From: UBA6663 sp044226485
Lineage (GTDB): Bacteria; Chloroflexota; Anaerolineae; Anaerolineales; UBA6663
Assembly: GCA_044226485.1 (NCBI GenBank)
Contig: JBGAGY010000012.1
Span: 124,001 to 188,000 of the forward strand
Length of the DNA stretch: 64,000 bases
Direction of reading: 5' to 3'
Shown: one piece after another, positions 47,227-55,190 of the stretch
Numbering within the stretch: the first letter of the stretch is position 1
Layout of the letters: each line of letters starts with the position of its first letter
Notes under the pieces: model-generated
Database searches by the model: none
What the model saw: the letters and a program-made list of their open reading frames with translations, nothing else
Told to the model about the DNA's origin: nothing
Translations under genes and position numbers: made by a program

Positions 47227-47232
47227 ATCGTA
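47227..47232 (-). promoter_or_regulatory. -10 box of leaderless LysE gene
   Basis: TACGAT lies 6 nt (CGGGCG) before ATG 47220. Confidence 0.4.
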
Positions 47233-47285
47233 ACGGCAACAGCCTCGTGGGCCAATAGCGTTCGTCTGTCGTTTTCAATGGTTGG

Positions 47286-47301
47286 CTTTACAATCGTAAA
47301 G
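47286..47301. promoter_or_regulatory. Candidate Lrp/AsnC operator overlapping its own promoter
   Basis: The palindrome CTTTAC-AATC-GTAAAG lies 28 nt before the regulator ATG. It contains TACAAT (47289-47294), the likely -10 box, so binding would block the regulator's own transcription. It also sits in the region shared with lysE. Confidence 0.6.
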
Positions 47302-47329
47302 TAAGGTTCGGCTGACGAAAGCGAAGCCC

Positions 47330-47785
47330 ATGGACGCCCTGAACTGGAAGATCCTGACCCTCCTGCAGCAGAACGGCCGGCTCTCGATGCGCGAGCTTGG
47401 CAGGCAGGTGCATCTCTCGACGCCGGCGGTGAGCGAGCGCGTGCGACGCATGGAGGCGGCCGGCATCATCACCGGCTATCGCGCCGAAGTCGACATGACC
47501 CGCCTCGGCAAACCCGTACAGGCCTTCATCGACTACACGGTCTCAAACCGCGAGAAGGCCGCGGCGCTCAAAGCCATTCGCGCGCTGCCCGAGATCGTCG
47601 CCTGCTATCACGTCGCCGGCGCGGTGGCCCTGATCCTGGTCGTCCAGGCCGAGACCGTCGCGCGGCTCGAAGACATCTCCACTCTGCTCGGGCGCCACGG
47701 CGACACGGTGACTCATATCGTCCTGTCGACGACGTTTGCCGGCAGGCCCCGGCCGGCAGACCGCGGACCCCAGACCGACGAATAG
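47330..47785 (+). CDS. Lrp/AsnC-family transcriptional regulator
   Basis: This 151-aa protein opens with MDALNWKILTLLQQNGRLSMRELGRQVHLSTPAVSERVRRMEAAGIITGYRAEVD, the Lrp/AsnC helix-turn-helix, followed by the RAM ligand-binding domain with VACYHVAGAVALILVVQAETVARLEDI (alpha/beta fold, about 70-145). Such proteins sense amino acids and often control a divergent LysE exporter, as placed here. The C-terminal GRPRPADRGPQTDE tail is likely non-conserved. Confidence 0.93.
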   Translation: MDALNWKILTLLQQNGRLSMRELGRQVHLSTPAVSERVRRMEAAGIITGYRAEVDMTRLGKPVQAFIDYTVSNREKAAALKAIRALPEIVACYHVAGAVALILVVQAETVARLEDISTLLGRHGDTVTHIVLSTTFAGRPRPADRGPQTDE

Positions 47786-48136
47786 CGAAGGGCAAACGGC
47801 GGACGACGAGGCGCAGGGCCGACGATGAGACATCGCCGTCCATCGGGTCGATGGCCGAACGGGCAGATGGTGCGCAGACCGTGCCAGGCTGACCTGTCTG
47901 CTGGCCGAGAAGGCGGCCCTTGCGGCCGCCGTTCTGGTTGTGCATAGGCGACAGTCTTCTGTCGTGGCTGACAGGCGTCGGTGAGTGGCGCAGCGTGTCT
48001 CTGTGAAGCGGACGGGGATCGCCGTCAAAGCGAGGTCTTGATTAACCCTCAACCTTCGTCATTCGTCTGTCACTCGTCGTGACAGAGGCGCTCCGGTCAA
48101 TGCTATGATGCCCACCACATCCTCTGGAGGCCAATT
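47786..48136. other. Gene-free gap with epimerase promoter
   Basis: This 350-bp gap contains half of a GACGAAN-type hairpin (TCAACCTTCGTCATTCGTC, 48049-48067) without a clear partner arm. TATGAT (48104-48109) and GGAGG (48126-48130) precede the epimerase ATG. Nothing else was seen. Confidence 0.5.
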
Positions 48137-49141
48137 ATGAAGGTCCTGTTTATCGGCGGCACGGGTTTTATCAGCACGGCGGTCAGTCGATTGGCGATCG
48201 AGCGCGGCATCGAGCTGTATCATCTCAATCGCGGCCAGCGTGAGACGAGCCTGGCGGGTGTGCGCCAGATCACGGCTGACGTGCACGACCTGAACGCGGC
48301 GCGCGCCGCTCTGGATGGGCATACCTTCGACGTCGTGGTCGACTGGATTGCCTACCGGCCCGAGGACATCCAGCGCGACCTGGCACTCTTCAGCGGCAAG
48401 GTCGGCCAGTTCGTCTTCATCAGTTCGGCTTCGGCTTACCAGAAACCGCCGCTGCATTACCTGATCACCGAGTCGACGCCGCTTTACAACCCCCACTGGG
48501 ACTACTCGCAAAACAAGATCGCGTGCGAGCGCCTTCTGGAGGACGCCTATCGCGAGAACGGCTTCCCGATCACGATCGTGCGGCCGTCGCTGACATACGA
48601 CCCGATGTTCCCAATCGCCATCGGGGGTTGGGGCTGCTTCACGCTGGCTGATCGCATCCGCCGCGGCGCGCCGATCATCGTCCACGGCGACGGCTCGTCG
48701 CTGTGGGTCGTCACGCACGCCGAAGATTTTGCCAAGGGCTTCATCGGCCTGCTCGGGCATGCGCAGGCCATCGGCCATGCCTTCCACATCACCACCGACG
48801 AGGTGCTGACCTGGAACCAGATCTACACCCAGATCGGCGAGGCGGTCGGCGCTGAACCCCGGATCGTGCATATCGCCACGGATTTCATCATCGGGGCTGC
48901 GCCCGAGCTGAAGGGCGGTCTGTTGGGCGACAAGGCCTGGAGCGTGGTCTTCGACAACACCAAGATCAAAACCTTCGTGCCTGACTACAAGGCCGTCATT
49001 CCGTTCCGGCAGGGCATCCGCCGCACCGTGGCGTGGTTCGAGGCGGATCCACGGCGCATGCGCGTCGACGCGGCGGTGAACGCCCAGATGGACCAGATCC
49101 TGGCGGCCTATGCCGCGCTCAAAGGCTCCCCCGAGGCGTGA
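48137..49141 (+). CDS. NAD-dependent epimerase/dehydratase-type SDR
   Basis: This 334-aa protein has an N-terminal Rossmann motif LFIGGTGFISTAVSRLA (GxxGxxS variant), VVDWIAYRPEDI, FVFISSASAYQKPP and an extended-SDR substrate half with VHGDGSSLWVVTHAEDFAKGF. The typical catalytic YxxxK is represented by DYSQNKIACERLL. This points to the CSP41/epimerase-like group acting on nucleotide sugars or a non-catalytic relative. GGAGG sits 6 nt before ATG. The stop lies one base before the ATG of the GNAT-methyltransferase gene, so the two are coupled. Confidence 0.85.
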   Translation: MKVLFIGGTGFISTAVSRLAIERGIELYHLNRGQRETSLAGVRQITADVHDLNAARAALDGHTFDVVVDWIAYRPEDIQRDLALFSGKVGQFVFISSASAYQKPPLHYLITESTPLYNPHWDYSQNKIACERLLEDAYRENGFPITIVRPSLTYDPMFPIAIGGWGCFTLADRIRRGAPIIVHGDGSSLWVVTHAEDFAKGFIGLLGHAQAIGHAFHITTDEVLTWNQIYTQIGEAVGAEPRIVHIATDFIIGAAPELKGGLLGDKAWSVVFDNTKIKTFVPDYKAVIPFRQGIRRTVAWFEADPRRMRVDAAVNAQMDQILAAYAALKGSPEA

Positions 49142-49142
49142 C

Positions 49143-50372
49143 ATGGCCGAGCGCGTGTTGCAGGGGCGGAGGGTGAAGCTGAGGCCGGCCACACCGGACG
49201 ATCGGCGGCCGGTGTATGAGTGGGCGGCCTGCTCCGATCTCACCGCCGCCATGATGGGGCCGCCGTTGTTTCCGGAGCACCCCGCGCCGAGTTGGGAAGA
49301 GTTCTGCGAGGATCACGGCCCGCACTTCTTCGACGGGTCCAACCTGATGCTGGGTCGCTGCTTCATCATCGAGGTCGATGGTGAAGCTGTCGGTCAGATC
49401 TATTACAACGACATCGAGGAACGGGCCGGTTCGCGACGCACGGAGATCGACCTGTGGATGCGGGCCGAGGCGTATTGTGGACGCGGCTATGGCAGCGATG
49501 CGCTTGACACGCTGTGTGTTCATCTGGCCGAGACACTGGCGGTCACGGCCTGCATAGTGCAGCCCTCGGCGCGCAATTCGCGCGCGATCAGGGCGTACGA
49601 AAGAGTCGGCTTTCGGCCGTTGGCGGTGCCGTTGGCTGAAGCACGAGCGCTGTGGGGACCCAACGACTACGACGACAGTGTGTACATGGTGAAACCGTTG
49701 AGCGCGGCCGCCGCAGGGGTTCAATCGGGCGCTCGCCCGTTCGCCGACAATCGCGCCTCGTACGATGCAATCGCTGACGAATACGCGCGCGAGATCTACG
49801 ACGAGCTGCTGAACAAACCGTTCGATCGCACCCAACTCGACAGGCTCGCGATGGCCGTTGGCTCGCGTGGCGTGATCTGCGACCTGGGCTGTGGCCCCGG
49901 CCAGATCGCGCGCTACCTGGCCGATCATGGCGCCAGCGTCGTCGGCGTCGATCTGTCGGACGGCATGCTGGCGCAGGCGCGCCGCCTCAATCCCGATATC
50001 GTCTTTCAACAAGGCGACATGCGCGCGCTGACGGGCGTGGCCGACGGCGCGTGGGCCGGCATCGCGGCTTTCTATTCGATCATCCACATCCCGCGCGCTC
50101 AACTTGTCGCGGCCCTGACCGAGCTGCGCCGTGTGCTGCAACCCGGCGGCCTGCTCCTGCTGGCCTTTCACCTCGGCGAGGGCGAGTTGCACCTCGATAG
50201 CTGGTGGGACCGACCGGTCAACGCCGAGTTCGTGTACTTCCAGACGGCCGAGATGCTCGCGGCGCTCGAGGCGGCAGGGTTCGCGATCGAGAAAGCGCAG
50301 GAGCGTGAGCCGTATCCGGACGTCGAGCACCAAAGCCGCCGCGCCTACATCCTGGCGCGACGAGCGAATTGA
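49143..50372 (+). CDS. Fusion of a GNAT acetyltransferase and a class I SAM methyltransferase
   Basis: In this 409-aa protein, residues 1-185 form a RimJ/RimL-type GNAT domain (VKLRPATPDDRRPVYEWAA; IDLWMRAEAYCGRGYGSDALDTLCVHL; NSRAIRAYERVGFRPL). Residues 205-409 are a methyltransferase (YDAIADEYAREIYDELLNKPFDRTQL; motif I VICDLGCGPGQIARYLAD; VVGVDLSDGMLAQARRLNPDI; FYSIIHIPR; LLAFHLGE). The domains are usually separate. There is no stop or frameshift between them. It follows the epimerase by one base and precedes the VIT1-like gene by 7. The substrates are unknown. Confidence 0.85.
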   Translation: MAERVLQGRRVKLRPATPDDRRPVYEWAACSDLTAAMMGPPLFPEHPAPSWEEFCEDHGPHFFDGSNLMLGRCFIIEVDGEAVGQIYYNDIEERAGSRRTEIDLWMRAEAYCGRGYGSDALDTLCVHLAETLAVTACIVQPSARNSRAIRAYERVGFRPLAVPLAEARALWGPNDYDDSVYMVKPLSAAAAGVQSGARPFADNRASYDAIADEYAREIYDELLNKPFDRTQLDRLAMAVGSRGVICDLGCGPGQIARYLADHGASVVGVDLSDGMLAQARRLNPDIVFQQGDMRALTGVADGAWAGIAAFYSIIHIPRAQLVAALTELRRVLQPGGLLLLAFHLGEGELHLDSWWDRPVNAEFVYFQTAEMLAALEAAGFAIEKAQEREPYPDVEHQSRRAYILARRAN

Positions 50373-50379
50373 AGGACCT

Positions 50380-51075
50380 ATGCCTCAAACCCCGCACATC
50401 GAAAAGCACTTCACGGCGTCCGAGGCCGTTCGCGACGTGGTGATCGGCATGTCTGACGGATTGACCGTGCCGTTCGCGCTGGCGGCCGGGTTGTCGGGCG
50501 CCGTGGGGATCAGCAGCGTGATCGTGACGGCCGGCCTGGCCGAGATCGCGGCCGGCTCGATCGCGATGGGCCTGGGCGGCTACATGGCCGCTCGCAGCGA
50601 CGCCGAACACTTCGCCAGCGAACGCAAACGCGAAGAAGATGAGATCGTCACCAAGTCGGAGGCCGAAAGGAAAGAGGTTTCCGACATCCTGCAATCGTAC
50701 GGGCTGACGGCCACCGAGGCGCAGCCGATCGTCACCGCCCTCAGCCAACGGCCGGCCGCGTACGTCGACTTCATGATGCGTTTCGAGCTAGGCCTTGAAG
50801 CGCCGGATCCCAAACGCGCCCTGCGCAGCGCCGTCACGATCGCGGGCGCCTACATCGCGGGCGGTCTGATTCCGCTCATCCCTTACATGGTCATCGCCTC
50901 GCCGCAGACGGGGCTTGTCGTGTCGGCTGTCGTGACCTTGATCGCGCTGGCGGTGTTCGGCTACATCAAAGGCAGCTTCACCGGCGCGCGCCCATTGCGG
51001 AGCGCGCTGCAGACGGCCCTCATCGGCGGCGTGGCGGCAGCCGTGGCCTTCGTCATCGCGCGTCTGATCGCGTGA
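50380..51075 (+). CDS. VIT1/CCC1-family transporter
   Basis: This 231-aa protein has five TM helices in the VIT1/CCC1 order. The opening SEAVRDVVIGMSDGLTVPFALAAGLSGA, AEIAAGSIAMGLGGYMAARSDAEHFASERKREEDEI and a long charged cytoplasmic segment (acidic metal-binding region about 70-135) are characteristic. PLIPYMVI occurs in TM3. Homologues move ferrous iron or manganese. ATG 50380 is taken because GAAGGA lies just upstream, 7 nt after the fused methyltransferase gene; the open frame extends upstream inside that gene as a shadow. Confidence 0.9.
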   Translation: MPQTPHIEKHFTASEAVRDVVIGMSDGLTVPFALAAGLSGAVGISSVIVTAGLAEIAAGSIAMGLGGYMAARSDAEHFASERKREEDEIVTKSEAERKEVSDILQSYGLTATEAQPIVTALSQRPAAYVDFMMRFELGLEAPDPKRALRSAVTIAGAYIAGGLIPLIPYMVIASPQTGLVVSAVVTLIALAVFGYIKGSFTGARPLRSALQTALIGGVAAAVAFVIARLIA

Positions 51076-51204
51076 CGGACGATCGCCCCGAAGTGCATGC
51101 ATTCAATCGAAGTCGCACGAATACTGTGCTGCGTCGTCGTTTGAGGGCCCCAACAGAGCGTGGCACCTTCGTGCTCATTCGTCGTCATGCCTGGCAAAGC
51201 CGGT

Positions 51205-52020
51205 TCAGCCTGGCTGAGCCGCGGCCTGGCGGGCGTACTCGGCCGGGGTGCGGCCGACGAGGGATTTGAAGTCGCGGTTGAAGTGGGCCTGGTCGAAGTA
51301 GCCGAGCTCGAGCGCCAGGGCTTCGAGCGAACGCGCGCGGCCCTCGGACAGGCGATCGGCGGCTTCCTGCAGACGATAGCGTCGGAGGACCCACTTCGGG
51401 CTGACTCCGAAGTAGTCGCTGAACAACCGTTGCAGCGAGCGCGCGCTGTAGCCGAAGCCGGCGGCCAGATCCTCGACGCGTTGGATCTCGCGTCGCGCGA
51501 AGATCTCGGCCACGATGGTGTCGATCAAGGCCACGGTCGGGTCGGGGGCCGGCAGGCGCTCGCGCAGAAAGTGTTCGATGGCCGCGATCTGGAGCACGGG
51601 GTCGCCCTGTGGCAGGATCGTGCTTTCGAGCGCGCGGCCGGCGACGCCGAAGGCCTGACTCGCGCTGATCTATCCGTCGGTCAGCGACGACACCGGGCCG
51701 TGCGCGAACGGCCGTTAGCCGCCCGGCCTGAACTTCACACCGAAGACCGAGCCTCTTTCTTTGAGGATCTGGATGGCGCGCGCCTTGGCCGGGCCATAGA
51801 CCCGCGTCCGCCCGCGTTCGACGACCAAGTTGACGCACAGGTGGGGCAGCGTCTACTGGCGTTGCGCGGGCCGGCCGCGAAGATCCCAATGGATGATCCA
51901 GTCGCGCTGCACGAAGACGCCGACATCCGACGCAGGGAAGTGCCGGGTCAGCGTGAACCGGCTGCGCGCGGCCGCCGGGTCGAGGATGCCCCGCGTGTTG
52001 AAGTGCTCGCGAGGGGGCAT
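51205..52020 (-). pseudogene. AraC-family regulator interrupted by three in-frame stop codons
   Basis: Reading from ATG 52020 gives one continuous frame of 271 codons, broken only by TAG at codon 56 (51855-51853), TAA at codon 102 (51717-51715) and TAG at codon 117 (51672-51670). The pieces form a normal protein: an N-terminal sensor-like domain (TLTRHFPASDVGVFVQRDWIIHWDLRG, TLPHLCVNLVVERG, GSVFGVKFRPGG) and a C-terminal AraC helix-turn-helix pair (VEDLAAGFGYSARSLQRLFSDYFGVSPK; LALELGYFDQAHFNRDFK). No frameshift is present. The last 130 codons remain open from ATG 51597. This is most likely recent loss of function. Confidence 0.85.
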
Positions 52021-52143
52021 AGGGCTTGACACATCCTGTATAGTATATTTGTTCTAATTGGCGGATATTTCCAAGACAATACGAAAGCGCAATGTGACCG
52101 TGGCTGGCGCGCAACTCGGCGCACTCAAACGGGAGCCGAATCC

Positions 52144-52545
52144 ATGCCAACCACCGCGGTGCATTTCGCCGTCAAAGCCTGGGATGAAAAGCCCAATAAC
52201 GAGGCGCCGGGCGAACTGAAACTGAGGCGCTGTCACAACGCCTATACGTACTCCGGGGATCTTGACGCCCAGAGCGTCTGTGAGTATCTGATGGTTGATC
52301 GCGAGGATGGCACCGGCCATTTGGTCGGGCATGAGCGAATCACCGGCCGACTGGCAGGGCGCGCGGGCAGCTTCATCCTCGAGCACCACGGCACGTTCGA
52401 CAACACGAGCGTGACCGCCCGGGTCGTCATCCTGCCCGACACCGGCACCGGCGTATTGCGCGGGCTGCGCGGCGATGGCTCACTGGCGCTGGGCGGTCAC
52501 GCCGAGCAGTATCCGCTTTCACTCAACTACAACTTTTCCGACTGA
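52144..52545 (+). CDS. DUF3224-family protein
   Basis: This 133-aa protein has the DUF3224 pattern: HFAVKAWDEKPNNE...LKLRRCHNAYTYSGDLDAQSVCEYLMVDREDGTGHLVGHERITGRLAGRAGSFILEHHGTFDNTSV...GTGVLRGLRGDGSL, ending SLNYNF. This is an allene-oxide-cyclase-like beta barrel of unknown function in bacteria. It is the first of a run of small plus-strand genes and stops 3 nt before the next ATG, so it is probably co-transcribed. It is divergent from the broken AraC gene. Confidence 0.85.
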   Translation: MPTTAVHFAVKAWDEKPNNEAPGELKLRRCHNAYTYSGDLDAQSVCEYLMVDREDGTGHLVGHERITGRLAGRAGSFILEHHGTFDNTSVTARVVILPDTGTGVLRGLRGDGSLALGGHAEQYPLSLNYNFSD

Positions 52546-52548
52546 CGG

Positions 52549-52941
52549 ATGTTCACTCGTCTTCAACCCATTCAGTATGTGGCGGACCTCGCTGCCGAGG
52601 TCGCGTTCTACGAGGCGCTGGGCTTCACGGTCCAGCATCGCGAACCTGGGTTTGTCGGGCTCTGCCTCGGCAACATTCTGTTCGGTCTGCAGCATCGCGA
52701 TGGCGCATCGTTTGATGGCGCATCGTTTGATGGCGCATCGTTTGATGGCGCGCAGCCCCTGGTCTGGCAGATCGGCACCGACGACATCGGCGCCGTTCAC
52801 GATCGCTGCCGGCGGGCAGGGCTGCCTGTGCTCGAAGGGCCGCAGCTGCAGACCTGGGGCGAGTGGTTGATGACGCTGAGATCGCCGAATGGCTATCGCC
52901 TGATGATCGAGGGAGAGCGCCGTGAGCCTGAATCTGCGTGA
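52549..52941 (+). CDS. VOC-superfamily (glyoxalase/bleomycin-resistance-like) protein
   Basis: In this 130-aa single-domain VOC protein, LQPIQYVADLAAEVAFYEALGFTVQHREPGFVGLCLGNILFGLQ is the N-terminal beta-alpha-beta half and LRSPNGYRLMIEGE the closing strand. Metal ligands are not all obvious. Between the halves sits a DGASF repeat (three and a half copies), encoded by a 15-bp tandem repeat at 52699-52751, in what should be a loop. Its end overlaps the GTG start of the GNAT gene by 20 bases. Confidence 0.8.
   Translation: MFTRLQPIQYVADLAAEVAFYEALGFTVQHREPGFVGLCLGNILFGLQHRDGASFDGASFDGASFDGAQPLVWQIGTDDIGAVHDRCRRAGLPVLEGPQLQTWGEWLMTLRSPNGYRLMIEGERREPESA
52699..52751. repeat. 15-bp in-frame tandem repeat
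   Basis: GATGGCGCATCGTTT occurs three times (52699-52743), plus an 8-base partial copy. It encodes DGASF repeated inside the VOC gene. The copies are identical, so the array is young or actively slipping. Confidence 0.92.
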
Positions 52942-53440
52942 GGTCGTCGACACGGATCTGCCGATCTTCTTCGAGCAGCAACTCGATCCCGAGGCGAACT
53001 GGATGGCGGCCTTCACGGCCAAGGATCCGGCCGATCGTGAGGCGTTCGAGCGACATTGGGAGCGCATCCGCCGGGATCCCGAGATCGTGATGCGCACGAT
53101 CGAAGTGGATGATCAGGTGGCGGGCTACGTCACGAGTTACATCGAGGAGGGCGAGCCGGAGATCACGTACTGGCTCGGGCGCTCCTACTGGGGGCGTGGC
53201 ATCGCCAGCCGATCCCTGCGGTTGTTCCTCGATCACGTCAATGGCGCTCGTCCCATGCGGGCGCGCGTGGCCAAGGACAACATCGCCTCATTGAAGGTGT
53301 TGCAGAAATGCGGGTTCGTGATCGTGGGCGACGATCGCGGGTTCGCCAACGCCCGAGCGGCTGATACCGAGGAATATCTGCTCAGGCTCGAGGCGTCGCC
53401 GAGCCTTGCCGACCAACCCTGGAGAGGGGAAGCACGATGA
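52922..53440 (+). CDS. GNAT-family N-acetyltransferase
   Basis: This 172-aa protein opens with LNLREVVDTDLPIFFEQQLDPEANWMAAF, continues with the acetyl-CoA site ITYWLGRSYWGRGIASRSLRLFL (G-R-G-I-A) and ends with AKDNIASLKVLQKCGFVIVG. It resembles RimJ-type acetyltransferases of small-molecule or protein N-termini. The GTG at 52922 is used; it overlaps the preceding gene by 20 nt, and its stop overlaps the next ATG (ATGA), showing tight translational coupling. Confidence 0.82.
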   Translation: MSLNLREVVDTDLPIFFEQQLDPEANWMAAFTAKDPADREAFERHWERIRRDPEIVMRTIEVDDQVAGYVTSYIEEGEPEITYWLGRSYWGRGIASRSLRLFLDHVNGARPMRARVAKDNIASLKVLQKCGFVIVGDDRGFANARAADTEEYLLRLEASPSLADQPWRGEAR

Positions 53441-54087
53441 CTGACACGCAGCCGCAAGGCTACTTCGTGGCGCCGGCGTCGGGCAAAGGCCCGGGTGTCC
53501 TGGTGTTGCATGCCTGGTGGGGATTGAACGAGACCATCAAGGCCTTCTGCCGCCGGCTTGCCGACGCCGGCTTCGTCGTGTTCGCGCCCGATCTGTACCA
53601 CGGCAAGGTGGCTGACAACGTGGAGGACGCCGGCAGGTACGGCAAGGAAGTCGACAACAACTTCGCTGGAACGATGGACGAGGTTCGCGCGGCGGCGGCC
53701 TATCTGGCCGGGCGCACCGCTCACCCGGAACGCGGCATCGGCGTCGTCGGCTTCTCGCTGGGCACCACGTACGGGCTCGAGCTCTCGAACGCGGAGCCCG
53801 ATCGGGTCAACGCGGTCGTCATCTTCTACGGGAGTTGGGTTCAGGATTTGAGCCGCTCGCAGGCGGCGTACCTGGGCCACTTCGCCGAGGACGACCCGTA
53901 CGAGCCGCGGGCCGGGTCCGAGGCCCTCGAAGCCGGGCTGCGCAAGCTCGGTCGACCCGTGAGCTTTCACATCTACCCGGGCACCGGGCACTGGTTCTTC
54001 GAGCCCGATGTGACGGCCGCTTACAATCGCGAGGCCGCCGAGCTCGCCTGGGAACGAACGCTTGGCTTCTTGAAAGAGACCTTGTGA
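53437..54087 (+). CDS. Dienelactone-hydrolase-family protein
   Basis: This 216-aa protein has the DLH fold: GVLVLHAWWGLNETIKAFCRRLADAGFVVFAPDLYHGK, nucleophile elbow GVVGFSLGTTYG (serine, about 108, where classical dienelactone hydrolases have cysteine), aspartate in HFAEDDPYEP and histidine in IYPGTGHWFFE. It probably hydrolyses an ester or lactone. It overlaps the preceding GNAT gene by 4 nt. Confidence 0.88.
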   Translation: MTDTQPQGYFVAPASGKGPGVLVLHAWWGLNETIKAFCRRLADAGFVVFAPDLYHGKVADNVEDAGRYGKEVDNNFAGTMDEVRAAAAYLAGRTAHPERGIGVVGFSLGTTYGLELSNAEPDRVNAVVIFYGSWVQDLSRSQAAYLGHFAEDDPYEPRAGSEALEAGLRKLGRPVSFHIYPGTGHWFFEPDVTAAYNREAAELAWERTLGFLKETL

Positions 54088-54138
54088 GGCCTGGCGGTCG
54101 CCGACAGCGAGCGAGCGTGATCGAGGCAAGGGGGCTGT

Positions 54139-54624
54139 ATGGACATCGACAGAGTCGTGGGCGCTCAGTACAACGCGGCACTCGCCATGCTGGAGTCCGC
54201 GGTCAAGGCCTGCCCGGACGAGCTCTGGGCCGATGGCCAGCGGGGGAACGCGTTCTGGCGCATCGCCTATCACGCGCTGCTCTACACACATCTGTATCTC
54301 GAAGACTCGCTCGAAGCCTACACGCCCTGGGAACACCATCGCGACGAGTACACCTTCGACGGCGCCGATGACCCGGCCCGAGCCGATGTGATCTGCTCGA
54401 AATCGAAGGTGCTGGAATACGTGACGTTCTGTCGGGGGCGTGTGGCGGCCCAGGTGCCGCGCCTCGAACCCGATGCGCCTTCGGGCTTTCACTGGTTGCC
54501 GTACACGAAGCTGGAGCTGCAGTTCTATTCGCTCCGACACCTCCAGCAGCACATCGGAGAATTGATGGAACGCCTTGGGCCATTGGCCGACGCTGTCCGT
54601 TGGGTGGGAAGCCTGCCGGCCTGA
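54139..54624 (+). CDS. DinB-superfamily protein
   Basis: This 161-aa protein is all alpha. The pattern AFWRIAYHALLYTHLYLEDS (metal-binding histidine on helix 2) and LEYVTFCRGRVAAQV...YSLRHLQQHIGELMERLG (paired histidines on helix 4) matches the four-helix DinB/YfiT bundle. Members are metal-binding thiol transferases or unknown. AAGGGG lies 6 nt before the ATG. It is part of the run of small enzymes, after a 51-nt gap. Confidence 0.7.
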   Translation: MDIDRVVGAQYNAALAMLESAVKACPDELWADGQRGNAFWRIAYHALLYTHLYLEDSLEAYTPWEHHRDEYTFDGADDPARADVICSKSKVLEYVTFCRGRVAAQVPRLEPDAPSGFHWLPYTKLELQFYSLRHLQQHIGELMERLGPLADAVRWVGSLPA

Positions 54625-54739
54625 GAAGGTCGCGCTGGGCGGGAGGTCACGTGAGCAAGCTGTCTGTTTTCAACCACGCCTCGTTGGGCGGCTTATTTGT
54701 CAACGAGAACGCCGATGGCGCAGAGAATGGAGTGGTGAG

Positions 54740-55189
54740 ATGAGCGCGCTGTCCGAGCGCGACCGCACGACCCTGTCCAGGTTGGAGCGCAGGCCCATGG
54801 CAACCGACAAACCGGCGACGTTTCTCGATCTGATCGCGATCAGCCCCGTGAAGTTACACGCGCCCATGCGGGCGCTGCGCGAGTTGATCGTCCGCCTGCA
54901 TCCGGACGTGCACGAGGTCGTTCGGCTGGGCGACCGCGCGGCGACGTATGGCGTCGGCCCGCGCAAAATGAGCGACGGGTATGCCTACATCCTTCCGTAC
55001 CAGTCGTGGGTCAACCTCGGCTTCTATCGGGGCGCCGACCTGTCGGATCCCGCCGAGTTGCTCGAGGGGACCGGTGCGAAGATGCGGCATATCAAGATCC
55101 GAACCGTCGACGACGTGAAGCGCGTCGCCGTGCGGGCGTTGCTCGTCGAGGCGTTGCGGGAACGACAAAACGCGTTGAACCTGGATTGA
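54740..55189 (+). CDS. DUF1801 (YdhG-like) protein
   Basis: This 149-aa protein has LDLIAISPVKLHAPMRALRELIVRLHPDVHEVVRLGDRAATYGVGPRKMSDGYAYILPYQSWVNLGFYRGADLSDPAELLEGTGAKMRHIKIRTVDDV, the full DUF1801/YdhG domain of unknown function, with a 20-residue N-terminal extension. ATG 54740 is chosen because GGAGTGGTGAG precedes it. The stop is one base before the next start, so it is co-transcribed with the YdeI-like gene, a pairing seen elsewhere among stress-related small proteins. Confidence 0.8.
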   Translation: MSALSERDRTTLSRLERRPMATDKPATFLDLIAISPVKLHAPMRALRELIVRLHPDVHEVVRLGDRAATYGVGPRKMSDGYAYILPYQSWVNLGFYRGADLSDPAELLEGTGAKMRHIKIRTVDDVKRVAVRALLVEALRERQNALNLD

Positions 55190-55190
55190 C

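Noticed and set aside
51205..52020. A changed genetic code (stop reassignment) to explain the AraC stops
   Set aside because: Both TAG and TAA are involved, and other genes in the window end normally at these codons at their expected family length.
51185..52150. A 321-codon frame in the AraC region
   Set aside because: It is out of frame with the recognisable AraC domains and Arg/Pro-rich; the real, broken frame is offset from it.
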